Of a stretch of 64,000 nucleotides of DNA, positions 25,651 to 34,685 are shown in pieces. The first letter of the stretch is position 1, and each line of letters starts with the position of its first letter. The translations under genes and the position numbers were made by a program. Under the pieces are notes generated by a model. It saw only the letters and a program-made list of their open reading frames with translations. It had not been told where the DNA came from and ran no database searches. The stretch lies in NCBI RefSeq assembly GCF_000685035.1, contig NZ_BAYB01000007.1:352619-416618 (forward strand), in the 5' to 3' direction. The stretch is from Paraburkholderia ferrariae NBRC 106233 (GTDB taxonomy: Bacteria; Pseudomonadota; Gammaproteobacteria; Burkholderiales; Burkholderiaceae).

Positions 25651-26763
25651 TCAGACCGCGGCGGCCTGGGCGAAAGCGCGCGCGTCGAGCGTCGCGCCTT
25701 CATAGACCTGCCCGAACCGGTTCGCGAGGAACTGGTCGAGCGACACCTGCTCCTGGCGCACGAAGCCCTTCTGCGGCAGCTTCTTCTCGCGGAACATGTC
25801 GAGCACCGCGCACATCGCGCCTGCCGTGGTGATCTGGATCGCGCTCATCGGCACGCCGCACACGGTCTTCGCGAAAATCTTGCGCGTGAACACTTCCTGC
25901 ACGAGCTGGCCGTCGCGCATGCCGGTCACGGTCATGAAGATCAGCACGACGTCCTGCTCGGTGGCCGGCACCGAACGGCGCATGATCGACTTGAGCGTGT
26001 CGCGGTCGGTGGCAAGGCGCAGGTCTTCGAGCAGGAACTGCATCAGGTTGCGGTGGCCCGGATAGCGCACCGACTTGTAGTCGAGCGACTCCACCCGCCC
26101 GGCCAGCGTCTCGCACAGCGTGCCAAGGCCGCCCGAGGTGTTGAACGCTTCGTACTCCACGCCGTCGAGCGAGAAGTGCTCGAGGCCTTCCAGCGGCTGC
26201 ACCCACTGCGTGCGGCTGTCGCGAATCGCCTCGCACGGCTGGCAATACTCGTTGATGAGGCCGTCCACGCTCCACGTGAGGTTGTACTTGAGCGCGTTGG
26301 TGGGGAACTGCGGCAGTGCGCCCACGCGCATCTTGACGTCGCGGATCTCGGTGAAGCGGCTCGCCAGCGCGTGCGCCGCGATGCCGATGAAACCGGGCGC
26401 GAGGCCGCATTGCGGCATGAAAACGTGGTCGGCGCCCTCGGCGAGGGTGCGGATCGCGTGCGTCGCGCGCACGTCCTCGGTGAGGTCGAAGTAATGGACG
26501 CCCGCGCCCTTCGCTGCGGACGCAACGTTGACGGCGAGGTAATACGGCAGCGCATTGACGAGGGCGTCGTAGCCCGAGAGCGCGCCGCGCAGGGCCGCGG
26601 CATCGGCCGAATCGACGCGCTCGACGCGAATGCCGTCCGCGGCGATCTTTTCGAGCGCCTTCGGGTCGCGGTCGAAGGCGGCCACTTCGTAATCCCCGGT
26701 CTCGCGCAGCATGTGTGCAATGGTGTGGCCGATGAGGCCGGCGCCGGCAATCGCGACTTTCAT
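25651..26763 (-). CDS. Saccharopine dehydrogenase family oxidoreductase
   Basis: A 370-residue NAD(P)-dependent enzyme of the saccharopine dehydrogenase/Lys9-like group. A Rossmann GAGLIG is at residues 7-12, and the segment CGLAPGFIGIAAHAL is typical. It would interconvert saccharopine and lysine plus 2-oxoglutarate or a related amino acid; the exact reaction is uncertain. GGAGAT precedes the ATG at 26763. An Lrp/AsnC-type regulator gene lies upstream on the same strand, consistent with amino-acid-responsive control. Confidence 0.9.
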   Translation of the reverse strand: MKVAIAGAGLIGHTIAHMLRETGDYEVAAFDRDPKALEKIAADGIRVERVDSADAAALRGALSGYDALVNALPYYLAVNVASAAKGAGVHYFDLTEDVRATHAIRTLAEGADHVFMPQCGLAPGFIGIAAHALASRFTEIRDVKMRVGALPQFPTNALKYNLTWSVDGLINEYCQPCEAIRDSRTQWVQPLEGLEHFSLDGVEYEAFNTSGGLGTLCETLAGRVESLDYKSVRYPGHRNLMQFLLEDLRLATDRDTLKSIMRRSVPATEQDVVLIFMTVTGMRDGQLVQEVFTRKIFAKTVCGVPMSAIQITTAGAMCAVLDMFREKKLPQKGFVRQEQVSLDQFLANRFGQVYEGATLDARAFAQAAAV

Positions 26764-26952
26764 TTTGCATCTCCTTTGTTCTGGGGTCCTGGGCGCGCGG
26801 CGCCCGCTGACCCCAAGTCTAGGGAGGTGCCAGTACGGTTCATAGACACAAAATGCTGCGTTCCGACCATGGAATTCGACGATTTGACGAACACTTTCGT
26901 CGAAATGTCGCATCGAGTCCGCCAGGCGAGGCGCAGCGCATGAAGCGAGGCC

Positions 26953-27417
26953 CTAGCCCATGACCGAGCCGCGGTCGATCTTGCGGGCGAGCACAATGGA
27001 GGTCGTGGTGCGCTCGACGCCCGGCATGCCGCCAATCTGGTCCAGCAGATCGTTCAGACGGTCGGGCGTTTCCGCGCGCACCCAGGCGACGTAGTCGTAC
27101 TCGCCGCTCACGGCGCAGAGCAGTTGCACCTCGGGCAGCTTGCCGAGGCGCTTTTGCACGTCGGGACCGTGCCGCGGCGCGATGATGAGCCCCACCCACG
27201 CCTGCAGGCTCGCATCGAGCACGTCCTGCCCCAGACGCACGCCGTACCCCGCAATCACCTGCGAGCGTTCAAGCCGCGCAATGCGCGCGAGCACCGTGGT
27301 CCGCGCCACGCCCAGGCGCCGGGCAAGGTTCGCAACGCTTTCGCGCGCATTCTCCTGCAGCAGCGCAACGAGGCTGCGGTCGAGGTCGTCGAGCTGATCG
27401 AGGCGCGGAGGTCTCAT
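26953..27417 (-). CDS. Lrp/AsnC-family transcriptional regulator
   Basis: A 154-residue regulator. The N-terminal winged helix-turn-helix covers LDRSLVALLQENARESVANLA to about residue 60, and the rest is the RAM/AsnC ligand domain with GEYDYVAWV. Members sense amino acids as octamers. It is encoded 189 nt upstream of and codirectional with saccharopine dehydrogenase, so regulation of that gene is likely. The first ATG at 27417 is used; the upstream gap is shared with a divergent periplasmic protein. Confidence 0.92.
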   Translation of the reverse strand: MRPPRLDQLDDLDRSLVALLQENARESVANLARRLGVARTTVLARIARLERSQVIAGYGVRLGQDVLDASLQAWVGLIIAPRHGPDVQKRLGKLPEVQLLCAVSGEYDYVAWVRAETPDRLNDLLDQIGGMPGVERTTTSIVLARKIDRGSVMG

Positions 27418-27657
27418 CGATGAAAGGGTTTCCGGTGCGTGAAAATGGCGCCATTATCGCCCCGCGGCGCGGCCCCGGGCGTGCCGCCCGCCTTCGTTGC
27501 GGCACATTTCGGACGGTTTCCGGGCGTTTCACTTGTAAGCAGTTGTCGCACAACGGCCGCAATGGCCCGGTATCGTGGTACTAATATCGGGTGCAATCAA
27601 TACGGTATTGCGCCTTACCGCTACGAAACGAGCTACGAAACGATCCAAGGAGCAACA

Positions 27658-28188
27658 ATGAAGAAAGCTTTCGTCGTCCTTGCCGCCGCACTGTCGATGA
27701 GCGGCGCCTTCGCACAAACTGCCGCTTCCTCGGCCCAGCCGTCGTCGGCAGCCGTCGAAGCACACGCTGCCCAGCACGAGCAGCGTGTCGAGGAGCGCAT
27801 CAACTACCTGCACTCGGCGCTGAAGATCACGCCCGACCAGGAGTCGCTGTGGAAGACCTTCGCCGACCAGATGCGCAGCAACGGCCAGACCATGGCCGAC
27901 CTGTACAAGCAGCGCGCAGAAGGCGAGAACACGCGTAACGCGCTCGACGACATGAAGCAGTACGCTCAGCTCTCGCAGGCCCACGCGGAAGACATGCAGA
28001 AGCTCGTAACGGCATTCGAGCCGCTCTACAACAGCTTCTCGGCCGACCAGAAGACGCTTGCCGACAAGACCTTCCGCCACGGCCAGCCGCCGGCCGGCAA
28101 GGGTGCCGCGCATCCGAAGCACAAGAGCAAGCCGAAGGCCGCGCCGGCCAGCGACGCCGCAGCGGCTAGCGCCCCGGCTGCGCAGTAA
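27658..28188 (+). CDS. Spy/CpxP-like periplasmic LTXXQ-motif protein
   Basis: A 176-residue exported protein. AAGGAG sits before the ATG, and a clean signal peptide is cleaved after AFA near residue 19. The mature helical part has ALKITPDQESLWKTFADQM, the family's conserved core near the LTxxQ motif. The C-terminus is a Lys/Ala/Pro-rich tail. Relatives act as ATP-independent periplasmic chaperones or stress sensors, but this group is divergent and function is inferred. A strong hairpin follows at 28303-28332. Confidence 0.85.
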   Translation: MKKAFVVLAAALSMSGAFAQTAASSAQPSSAAVEAHAAQHEQRVEERINYLHSALKITPDQESLWKTFADQMRSNGQTMADLYKQRAEGENTRNALDDMKQYAQLSQAHAEDMQKLVTAFEPLYNSFSADQKTLADKTFRHGQPPAGKGAAHPKHKSKPKAAPASDAAAASAPAAQ

Positions 28189-28302
28189 AGGCCCGGCAGG
28201 GCAATCCAGGCAAGGCGCGCGGGCAACCGCGCACCTTGCTGCCGCGAAGCGCACCGCAAGACGTGCAACGCGGCCGGAATCAAGGTACCCTTGCGGACCG
28301 CG

Positions 28303-28332
28303 CGACGGCCGGGCACGATTGCCCGGCCGTCG
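28303..28332 (+). terminator. Perfect 13-bp hairpin, terminator or leader structure
   Basis: CGACGGCCGGGCA and its exact complement enclose a 4-nt CGAT loop and are followed by TCCTTTCC. It ends the Spy-like gene and lies 66 nt before the next ATG. The T-run is broken, so termination may be partial. Confidence 0.6.
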
Positions 28333-28397
28333 TCCTTTCCGGAACCGTCCTGGAATACCCGGAACACGATTTTTGCAGCCGGTCCGCTGCCGCCATC

Positions 28398-28832
28398 ATG
28401 ATCGAACTGACCCAACTCGACCTGCGCACCGATCCCGCCGCTCAACGCTTCGTCAAGGACGAAACCGTGGGCGTGGTCTTTGCCGCCGCGCCCGGCGAGC
28501 TGCTGAGCCTCGAAGGCCCGAACCGCTACGCGCAGGGCGACGCCATCATTACGGGCGCCACCGGCGAACGCTGGGTGGTCTCGCGCGAGCGTTTCGACGC
28601 GAAGTACTTCCCCGCCGACGCCGCGCTCGCGCACGGCGAGCCCGGCGCCTACCGCAACCGTCCCACCGTGGTGCTCGCAAGGCACATGGACGCGCCGTTC
28701 ACGATCGTCCGCTCCGCGGGCGGCGACCGCCTCACGGGCGCGGCGGGAGACTGGGTCATGCAGTACGCGCCCGGCGACTACGGCATCACGAAGGCCGAGC
28801 GCTTCGCCAAGGTCTACCGGCTCGCCGACTGA
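28398..28832 (+). CDS. PGDYG-family protein of unknown function
   Basis: A 144-residue cytoplasmic protein. It contains the diagnostic PGDYGI near its C-terminus, preceded by a WVMQYAP block, and an internal near-repeat RYAQGDAIITG. The PGDYG family is named only for this motif, and its role is unknown. The ATG at 28398 fits the length of the family; no strong ribosome site is visible. It converges on the small gene at 28847-29212, with 14 nt between stops. Confidence 0.82.
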   Translation: MIELTQLDLRTDPAAQRFVKDETVGVVFAAAPGELLSLEGPNRYAQGDAIITGATGERWVVSRERFDAKYFPADAALAHGEPGAYRNRPTVVLARHMDAPFTIVRSAGGDRLTGAAGDWVMQYAPGDYGITKAERFAKVYRLAD

Positions 28833-28846
28833 GCCGCGCAGCGGAC

Positions 28847-29212
28847 TCAGGCAAACTCCTCGTCCAGCGCCAGCGTCACTTCCCGCTCCACCGTTTCGCC
28901 TTTGGCGTGCTGTTCTTCGAGCGAGCCGATGGTCGCTTCCACGTAAGCCCGCAGCACGGCAAAACTGCGAGCCCGGTGCCGCGCGGGCAACGCGCGATAA
29001 CGGGCGAGCGCGGCCGGCGCAATCGCAATCGTCAAGGTCATGCGGCGTGCCACCGAGGCGAAGCGCATGGCCACCCAGTGCACGACGAGGCGCGGCGCGC
29101 CGTCCTCGGCGGCCTGCTCGGCAAAGCGCGTCTGGTCGGGGAACAGATCGGCGATCACGCGGGCGAGTTCCTCGAAATCGGGGCTCGCGCATTCAAACAG
29201 ATAGGCTTCCAT
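28847..29212 (-). CDS. Small hypothetical protein, possibly DUF3022
   Basis: A 121-residue protein beginning MEAYLFECASPDFEELARV, with a middle block that is probably beta-strand (RMTLTIAIAP) and helical ends. It resembles small uncharacterised proteins common in Burkholderia that I associate with DUF3022, but I hold that name loosely. No signal peptide, membrane helix or catalytic motif is visible. It lies alone between a convergent gene and the membrane protease-like gene. Confidence 0.75.
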   Translation of the reverse strand: MEAYLFECASPDFEELARVIADLFPDQTRFAEQAAEDGAPRLVVHWVAMRFASVARRMTLTIAIAPAALARYRALPARHRARSFAVLRAYVEATIGSLEEQHAKGETVEREVTLALDEEFA

Positions 29213-29311
29213 CGGTGCCAGTGAGAGAGTGAGAAAAGGCGCCGGGCGGCAGCGGAAAATGCCGGCTTGTGTAGCCTGGGTGGCTTGAGCGGCTTATGTA
29301 GCTTATGTAAC

Positions 29312-30124
29312 TTACGCAGCCTGCGCCGCGGCGCGCGTCGGCCGGCACACGCGCCACAGCACGACGGCAAGCACGATCGCCCCCACCGCATAGGTGCCGT
29401 CCACGGCGAGCAAGGGCAGCAGGCCCGCCTGAAACAGGGCGGCGGGCACGTCGCTCAGCGCATGCAGCACCACCGCAAGCGGCAGGATACCCTTCCATCC
29501 GGCACGCACGCCGCGCCACATCAGCACGGAAAAACCGATCTGGAACACGAACGCCGCCGTGCGCTCGACCGCGAACACCCCGGCCAGCAGCGGCGTGATG
29601 TTGGCGAGTATCAGATGAACGCGCAACACCCCTTCCATCGAAAGGTTGGAAAGATGCTCGTCCAGTTCGCCGCGGTTGGCGAGCACGGCGAACACGATCC
29701 ATTGCAGTTGCACGAGCACGCCCACGAGCCAGGCTTCCGCCCCGCCGTGGCCGATGCCGTAACCCAGCCCCGTGCTGTCCGCCGGGGCCGTGGTGGCGCG
29801 GTTCGTGCGCCGGGCGATCATCCGCATGGCGATGTAGCGCCCCACCTCCTCGCACACGCCGGCCGCGAGCGTCCCGTAGGCCACGAACGCGACCGGATTG
29901 GCCAGCAGCGCGCCGGCGGTATCGGGATTGTCGTGCAGGACATAGCCGTTGAGCGCGCGCTCGATCACTGTCGCGAAGAGCGCGAACACCGCGATGCCCG
30001 AGACCGCGTCGCGCCAGTCGAGCGCATAGGGCCGGCGCAGCCGCCGGTACACCAGCACGGGCAAGGCGGCGACGAAGAGCGTCGCGAGCGAGAGGCACAG
30101 CAGCGTGATCGGGGCTACGGTCAT
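29312..30124 (-). CDS. YhfC-family putative intramembrane metalloprotease
   Basis: A 270-residue, very hydrophobic protein with about eight membrane helices. The conserved glutamate pair in VCEEVGRYIAMRM and histidines in GYGIGHGGAE and VVLHALSD match the YhfC putative membrane peptidase family. AAGGA lies 4 nt before the ATG at 30124, which supports this start over an ATG 63 nt upstream. Substrate and role are unknown. It is not in an obvious operon. Confidence 0.85.
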   Translation of the reverse strand: MTVAPITLLCLSLATLFVAALPVLVYRRLRRPYALDWRDAVSGIAVFALFATVIERALNGYVLHDNPDTAGALLANPVAFVAYGTLAAGVCEEVGRYIAMRMIARRTNRATTAPADSTGLGYGIGHGGAEAWLVGVLVQLQWIVFAVLANRGELDEHLSNLSMEGVLRVHLILANITPLLAGVFAVERTAAFVFQIGFSVLMWRGVRAGWKGILPLAVVLHALSDVPAALFQAGLLPLLAVDGTYAVGAIVLAVVLWRVCRPTRAAAQAA

Positions 30125-30279
30125 GGGGATCCTTATGACATCCGGCAACATCCGGCGCGCACCGCCGCGCGCCGCAGCCCGAATCATCGCAGATATCGGG
30201 ACCGGTGCGCAGCCCTGGGCACCGCCCCCAATGAATGCGGCCCGTGGTCCTCAGCGGCAGGCGCGGGTTAGGCGACGGG

Positions 30280-31335
30280 TTAGGCGCCCGCCGCGCCGCA
30301 CGTGGATTCGCGCGCCACGAGCTCGCCCTCGAACGCCGCCGAGCGCGCCGCCACGGCCGCGCCTTCGATGCGCTCGTGCAGGAACTCCACGGCGCGATAG
30401 CCGATTTCGCGCGTGGGCTGGCGGATCGTCGTAATCCCTGCCAGCTCGGCCCACTCGGGGTCGTCGATGGCGATGAGCGCCACGCGCCGCTGCCATTGCG
30501 CACCGAGGCGCCCCTTCAGATGCAGCGAAAGGCGCAACGCCACCGGCGCGTTCGCCGCAAAGAGCGCGCTGCGTGCCCCGCGTCGCGCGGCGGCGTCCAG
30601 ATCGGCGTCGAGCGCGGCGAGCGCCGCCTCGGCGGCTTCGTCGTCGTGCAGGTCGAGCACGCGCGTCGTACTGCGCACCTGCGGCGCCGCGCCCAGCGCC
30701 TCGCGAAACGCCGCCTCGCGCTCGCGCCGCGAGCTCACGTGCTCGAACGGCTGTACGACGAACGCGATGTCGTCGTAACCCTGCGCGAGCAGATGTTCGA
30801 CCGCCAGACGCGCAGCCGCGCCGTTGTCGAGTCCGACGACGTCGGCATCGAGCCCATCGACGGTCCGGTCGATCAGCACGGCCGGAATGCCGCCGCTGCC
30901 CACGGGCTTGAGCATCGCCTCGCGCACGCCGAGCGCGTTGACGATCACGCCCTCCACCCGATAAGTCGTGAGCAGTTGCAGATAGCGCCGCTCCATATCG
31001 ACTTCGTTCGCGGCGTGGCAGATGAGCGGCATGTAGCCGAGCGCGTGGCACGCCGCCTCCACGCCCTGCAAGACCTCGACCGAATACGGATTCGCGAGGT
31101 CGGCGATCAGCAGGCCGATCAGGCGGTTGCGGCCGCGCTTCAGGCCGCGCGCCATCTGGTTGGGCCGGTAGTCGAGCCGCTTGATGGCGGCTTCGATGCG
31201 CGCGCGCAAATCCGGCGAGAGCACCGACAGTTCGCCGTTCAGATAGCGCGAAATGCTAGTCTTGCCCGTGCCCGCTTCGCGCGCGACGTCGCTGATGGTC
31301 GCGCGGCGCGCGCTCAGGTCGGTGCCGGCGCTCAT
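30280..31335 (-). CDS. kguR: LacI-family repressor of the 2-ketogluconate operon (PtxS/KguR-like)
   Basis: A 351-residue LacI-type repressor with helix-turn-helix at about 12-35 (TISDVAREAGTGKTSISRYL) and a C-terminal sugar-acid sensing domain. The start ATGA overlaps the kguD stop. It is the last gene of the 2-ketogluconate cluster; in Pseudomonas the equivalent PtxS represses kgu genes and is released by 2-ketogluconate. The palindrome TGGAACCGGTTCCA at 35514-35527 is nearly the known PtxS site and lies before kguE, so the regulator probably controls the whole operon including itself. Confidence 0.93.
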   Translation of the reverse strand: MSAGTDLSARRATISDVAREAGTGKTSISRYLNGELSVLSPDLRARIEAAIKRLDYRPNQMARGLKRGRNRLIGLLIADLANPYSVEVLQGVEAACHALGYMPLICHAANEVDMERRYLQLLTTYRVEGVIVNALGVREAMLKPVGSGGIPAVLIDRTVDGLDADVVGLDNGAAARLAVEHLLAQGYDDIAFVVQPFEHVSSRREREAAFREALGAAPQVRSTTRVLDLHDDEAAEAALAALDADLDAAARRGARSALFAANAPVALRLSLHLKGRLGAQWQRRVALIAIDDPEWAELAGITTIRQPTREIGYRAVEFLHERIEGAAVAARSAAFEGELVARESTCGAAGA

Positions 31336-32297
31336 TGCGCGAGCACCTCGCGGTTGACGATGTTGCGCTCGAGCGTCCCGCCCAGGGCGGCCACGAGGTT
31401 TTCGGCGGCGCAGCGCGCCATGGCGTGACGCGTTTCTTCGGTCGCCGAACCGATATGCGGCAGCGCCACGACGTTGGGCATGCGCAAGAGCGGCGAGTCC
31501 GCATCGACGGGCTCGCGCTCGAACACGTCGAGCCCCGCGCCGCGGATCGTGCCCGCTTCGAGCGCCGCGATCAGTGCCGGCTCGTCGACGGTCGCGCCGC
31601 GCGAAGCGTTGATGAGGATCGCGCTGCGCTTCATCTTCGCGAGTTGCTCCGCGCCGATCAGGTGGCGCGTTTGCGGCGTGAGCGGCACCTGCAGGCACAC
31701 GAAGTCCGAGGCGGCGAGCAGCGCGTCCAGTTCCACGCGGCGCGCGCCGTAATCGCGCTCGGCGTCCGGGTTCGGGCTGCGGTTCGTGTAGAGCACCGTC
31801 ATGCCGAAGCCGAGCGCCGCGCGCCGCGCCACCGCTGCGCCAATGCGCCCGAGCCCGACGATGCCGAGCGTTTTGCCCTGCACGTCCACGCCGTATTGCG
31901 CGGGCCCGATGCTGGCCTGCCACTGGCCCGCCTTGACCCAGTCGGCCAGTTCGACCACCCGGCGGGCACTCGCGAGAATGAGCGCGAACACCGTATCGGC
32001 CGTCGATTCGGTGAGCACGTCGGGCGTATGCGCGAGCACGATGCCGCGCCGCGTGAGGTCGGCCACGTCGAACTGGTCGTAACCCACCGAGATCGTCGAA
32101 AGCGCCTTCACGCGCGAGCCTTCGAGCATCGCGGGCGTGATCTTCACGCTCGCGCCGATGGCGCCGTCGGCATCGGCGAGCGCCGCCGCGAGCGCGCCCG
32201 GCGCATCGGGATCGACGAAGACGAGCTCGGCGTGTTCGCGCAGATAGTCGGCCACGTCGGTGGGCAAAGTCTTGTAAGCAACGATTCTGTTTGTCAT
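31332..32297 (-). CDS. kguD: 2-ketogluconate reductase, D-2-hydroxyacid dehydrogenase family
   Basis: A 321-residue NAD(P)H-dependent reductase. The nucleotide motif GLGRIG is at 148-153, and the catalytic triad is R233 in NASRG, E262 in FEREP and H281 in PHIGS. In the Kgu pathway it reduces 2-keto-6-phosphogluconate to 6-phosphogluconate in the cytoplasm. Its ATG overlaps the kguT stop (ATGA) and its stop overlaps the kguR start, so three genes are translationally coupled. Glyoxylate reductase activity is an alternative if seen without context. Confidence 0.93.
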   Translation of the reverse strand: MTNRIVAYKTLPTDVADYLREHAELVFVDPDAPGALAAALADADGAIGASVKITPAMLEGSRVKALSTISVGYDQFDVADLTRRGIVLAHTPDVLTESTADTVFALILASARRVVELADWVKAGQWQASIGPAQYGVDVQGKTLGIVGLGRIGAAVARRAALGFGMTVLYTNRSPNPDAERDYGARRVELDALLAASDFVCLQVPLTPQTRHLIGAEQLAKMKRSAILINASRGATVDEPALIAALEAGTIRGAGLDVFEREPVDADSPLLRMPNVVALPHIGSATEETRHAMARCAAENLVAALGGTLERNIVNREVLAQ

Positions 32298-33598
32298 GTC
32301 CGTGATTTTCCGTGCAGCGGCGCAGCCGTGAAGCCGTTCGAGCCCTGGGCGTTCCCGCGCTGCGGCTTCACCGCAAACGTGAGTCCGACCGCCACCAGCA
32401 GCGCCGCGCTCATGAACGCATAGGATGCCGCAGGCGAGCCCGTCGCGCCATTGAGATAGCCGACCACGTACGAGCCCACGAACGAGCCGAGCGCCCCCAT
32501 CGCGTTGATGAGCGCCATCGCGCCGCCCGACACGTTCTTCGGCAGCAGCTCCGGCACGATCGCGAAGAACGGGCCATACGGCGCGTACATCGCGGCGCCC
32601 GCCACCACGAGGAGCGCATACGAGATCCAGAAGTGCGTGGAACCCAGCGCATACGAGCACGCGAACGCCAGGGCGCCGATCAGGAGCGAGGGCCACACGA
32701 ACACGCGGCGCGCGTCGAGCTTGTCCGCGGCCCACGAGACCGCGAGCATCGCGAGGGTCGCCGCGAGATACGGCAGCGCCGAGAGCCAGCCCGTTTCTAC
32801 CATGCCGAGCGACGAACCGTTCTTCACGATCGAGGGCAACCACAGCACGAAGCCGTACACGCCGATGCTCCAGCAGAAGTACAGTGCGGCGAGCAGCATC
32901 ACGGCCGGCGTGCGAAACGCTTCGGCGTAGTTGCGCATGGGCTTGATGCCGGCCTGCTCGGCCCGCATGGCAGCGTCGAGATCGCGCTTCTCCTGCTCCG
33001 AAAGCCAGCTTGCCTCGGCGGGCCGGTCGCGCACGAGGCACCACCAGCACACGGCCCAGACAACCGCCGGCACGCCTTCGGCGATGAACATATGGCGCCA
33101 GCCATAGGCGTGCACGAGATAGCCCGAGACCACCGACATCCACAGCACCGTAACGGGATTGCCGAGAATCAGGAACGTGTTCGCGCGCGAGCGCTCGCGC
33201 TTCGTGAACCAGTGGCTGATGAAGATGAGCATGGCCGGCATGACGGCGGCCTCCACCACGCCCAGCACGAAGCGGATCGCCATGAGCGAAGGCACGTTGG
33301 CGACGACACCCGTGAGCGCCGCGCAGCCGCCCCAGAGGATCAGGCTCATGAACACGAGCTTGCGCACGCTGCGGCGCTCGGCATACACGGCGCCCGGAAT
33401 CTGGAAGAAGAAGTAGCCGAGGAAGAACAGCGCGCCGATCAGCGACGAGAGCCCCGGGCTGATGCCCAGATCGCGGTTGATGCCGGCAGCCGACGCGAAG
33501 CCGTAGTTCGCGCGGTCCAGATACGCGAGGCTGTACGTGATGAAGACGATCGGCATGATCGCCCACCAGCGGCGGGGAGCGAGTGAGGTTGAGGTCAT
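32294..33598 (-). CDS. kguT: 2-ketogluconate transporter, MFS superfamily
   Basis: A 434-residue major facilitator of the anion:cation symporter group with about 12 membrane helices. The N-terminal signature YSLAYLDRANYGFASAAGI is typical of sugar-acid transporters. Position between kinase and reductase genes of the kgu cluster supports 2-ketogluconate as substrate. It starts 68 nt after kguK, and its stop overlaps kguD. Alternative substrates such as other aldonates or tartrate are handled by close relatives. Confidence 0.92.
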   Translation of the reverse strand: MTSTSLAPRRWWAIMPIVFITYSLAYLDRANYGFASAAGINRDLGISPGLSSLIGALFFLGYFFFQIPGAVYAERRSVRKLVFMSLILWGGCAALTGVVANVPSLMAIRFVLGVVEAAVMPAMLIFISHWFTKRERSRANTFLILGNPVTVLWMSVVSGYLVHAYGWRHMFIAEGVPAVVWAVCWWCLVRDRPAEASWLSEQEKRDLDAAMRAEQAGIKPMRNYAEAFRTPAVMLLAALYFCWSIGVYGFVLWLPSIVKNGSSLGMVETGWLSALPYLAATLAMLAVSWAADKLDARRVFVWPSLLIGALAFACSYALGSTHFWISYALLVVAGAAMYAPYGPFFAIVPELLPKNVSGGAMALINAMGALGSFVGSYVVGYLNGATGSPAASYAFMSAALLVAVGLTFAVKPQRGNAQGSNGFTAAPLHGKSRT

Positions 33599-33666
33599 CG
33601 TTGTCTCCTTTCGAGAGGCGGCGCGGTCGCGCCGCCGTCCTTTTTGGGGTGAATTACCCGCGCGGC

Positions 33667-34638
33667 TCAGGCCGCGTCTGCGTTCGCGTCCTGCGCTTCG
33701 AGGGCGTCGAGTTGCGCGCGCTGCGGCAGCCCTTCCGAGTCGCCGATCACCTGCACGGCCAGCGCGCCGATGCGATTGCCCCGCTCGACCGCCTGCGCCA
33801 GCGTGCGGCCCTCCAGCAATGCGGAGATCACGCCCACGGCGAAGCCGTCGCCCGCGCCCACCGTATCCACCACGCGTGCCACCGGCTGCGCTTTCACCAC
33901 GCCCTGCTCGCCTTCGCTCGTGGCGTAGTACGCGCCCTGCGCGCCGAGCTTCACGACCACGCCGCGCGCCCCGCGCGCGAGGTAGAAGCGGGCGATGCTC
34001 GCCGGGTCGTCGGAGCCCGTCAGCACGAGGCCCTCGCTCACGCCCGGCAACACCCAGTCCGCGTAAGTGGCGAGTTCGTTGAGCGTCGCCACCATCTCTT
34101 CGCGCGAACTCCAGAGCGTGGGCCGCAGGTTCGGATCGAACGTGATGCTGCGTCCCGCCGCGCGCATTTCCCGTGCGAGCCTGAAGGCAAGCTCGCGCGA
34201 GGTGGACGAGATCGCCGGGGCCACGCCGCTCAGGTGCAAATGCCGTGCGCCGGTCACGTAGTCGCGCTCGAAATCGTAGGGCGAGAGGCGGCTCGCCGCC
34301 GAGCCGCGCCGAAAGTATTCGATGGCCGGATCGCTGCCGTCGTCGTTCTTCGACTTGAGCTGAAAGCCCGTGGGAAACCGCTCGTCGGTGCTCACGCAGC
34401 GCGCGTCGATGCCTTCCTGCGCCAGCACGTCGCGCACGAACTGGCCGAACGAGTCGGCGCCCACGCGGCTCATCCAGCCCACCTTGAAGCCGAGGCGCGC
34501 GAGGCCCGTCGCGACGTTCAGTTCCGCACCCGCCGCGCGCTTCGTGAAGTGCGCGACCTGCGCGAGCGGGCCGGTTTCGGTGGCAACGAACATCGCCATC
34601 GCTTCGCCGTAAGTGACGACGTCGAGGGATTCGGTCAT
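33667..34638 (-). CDS. kguK: 2-ketogluconate kinase, PfkB family
   Basis: A 323-residue PfkB-type sugar kinase. The N-terminal VVTYGEAMAMFV and AGAELNVATGLARLG are family signatures, and the catalytic anion hole is DTVGAGDGFAVG with the base Asp. It phosphorylates 2-ketogluconate to the 6-phosphate. The ATG at 34638 has AGGA at 9 nt spacing; an ATG three codons upstream would sit directly against the same AGGA and is less likely. By sequence alone a 2-keto-3-deoxygluconate kinase would look similar; the cluster decides. Confidence 0.92.
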   Translation of the reverse strand: MTESLDVVTYGEAMAMFVATETGPLAQVAHFTKRAAGAELNVATGLARLGFKVGWMSRVGADSFGQFVRDVLAQEGIDARCVSTDERFPTGFQLKSKNDDGSDPAIEYFRRGSAASRLSPYDFERDYVTGARHLHLSGVAPAISSTSRELAFRLAREMRAAGRSITFDPNLRPTLWSSREEMVATLNELATYADWVLPGVSEGLVLTGSDDPASIARFYLARGARGVVVKLGAQGAYYATSEGEQGVVKAQPVARVVDTVGAGDGFAVGVISALLEGRTLAQAVERGNRIGALAVQVIGDSEGLPQRAQLDALEAQDANADAA

Positions 34639-34685
34639 GGAAGGCATTCCTGATTCGGGTCTGGAAAAAACGGGCGGTCGCGCGC

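Noticed and set aside
30203..30226. CGGTGC/GCACCG hairpin as terminator of kguR
   Set aside because: The loop is large and there is no T-run on the minus strand; not strong enough to list.
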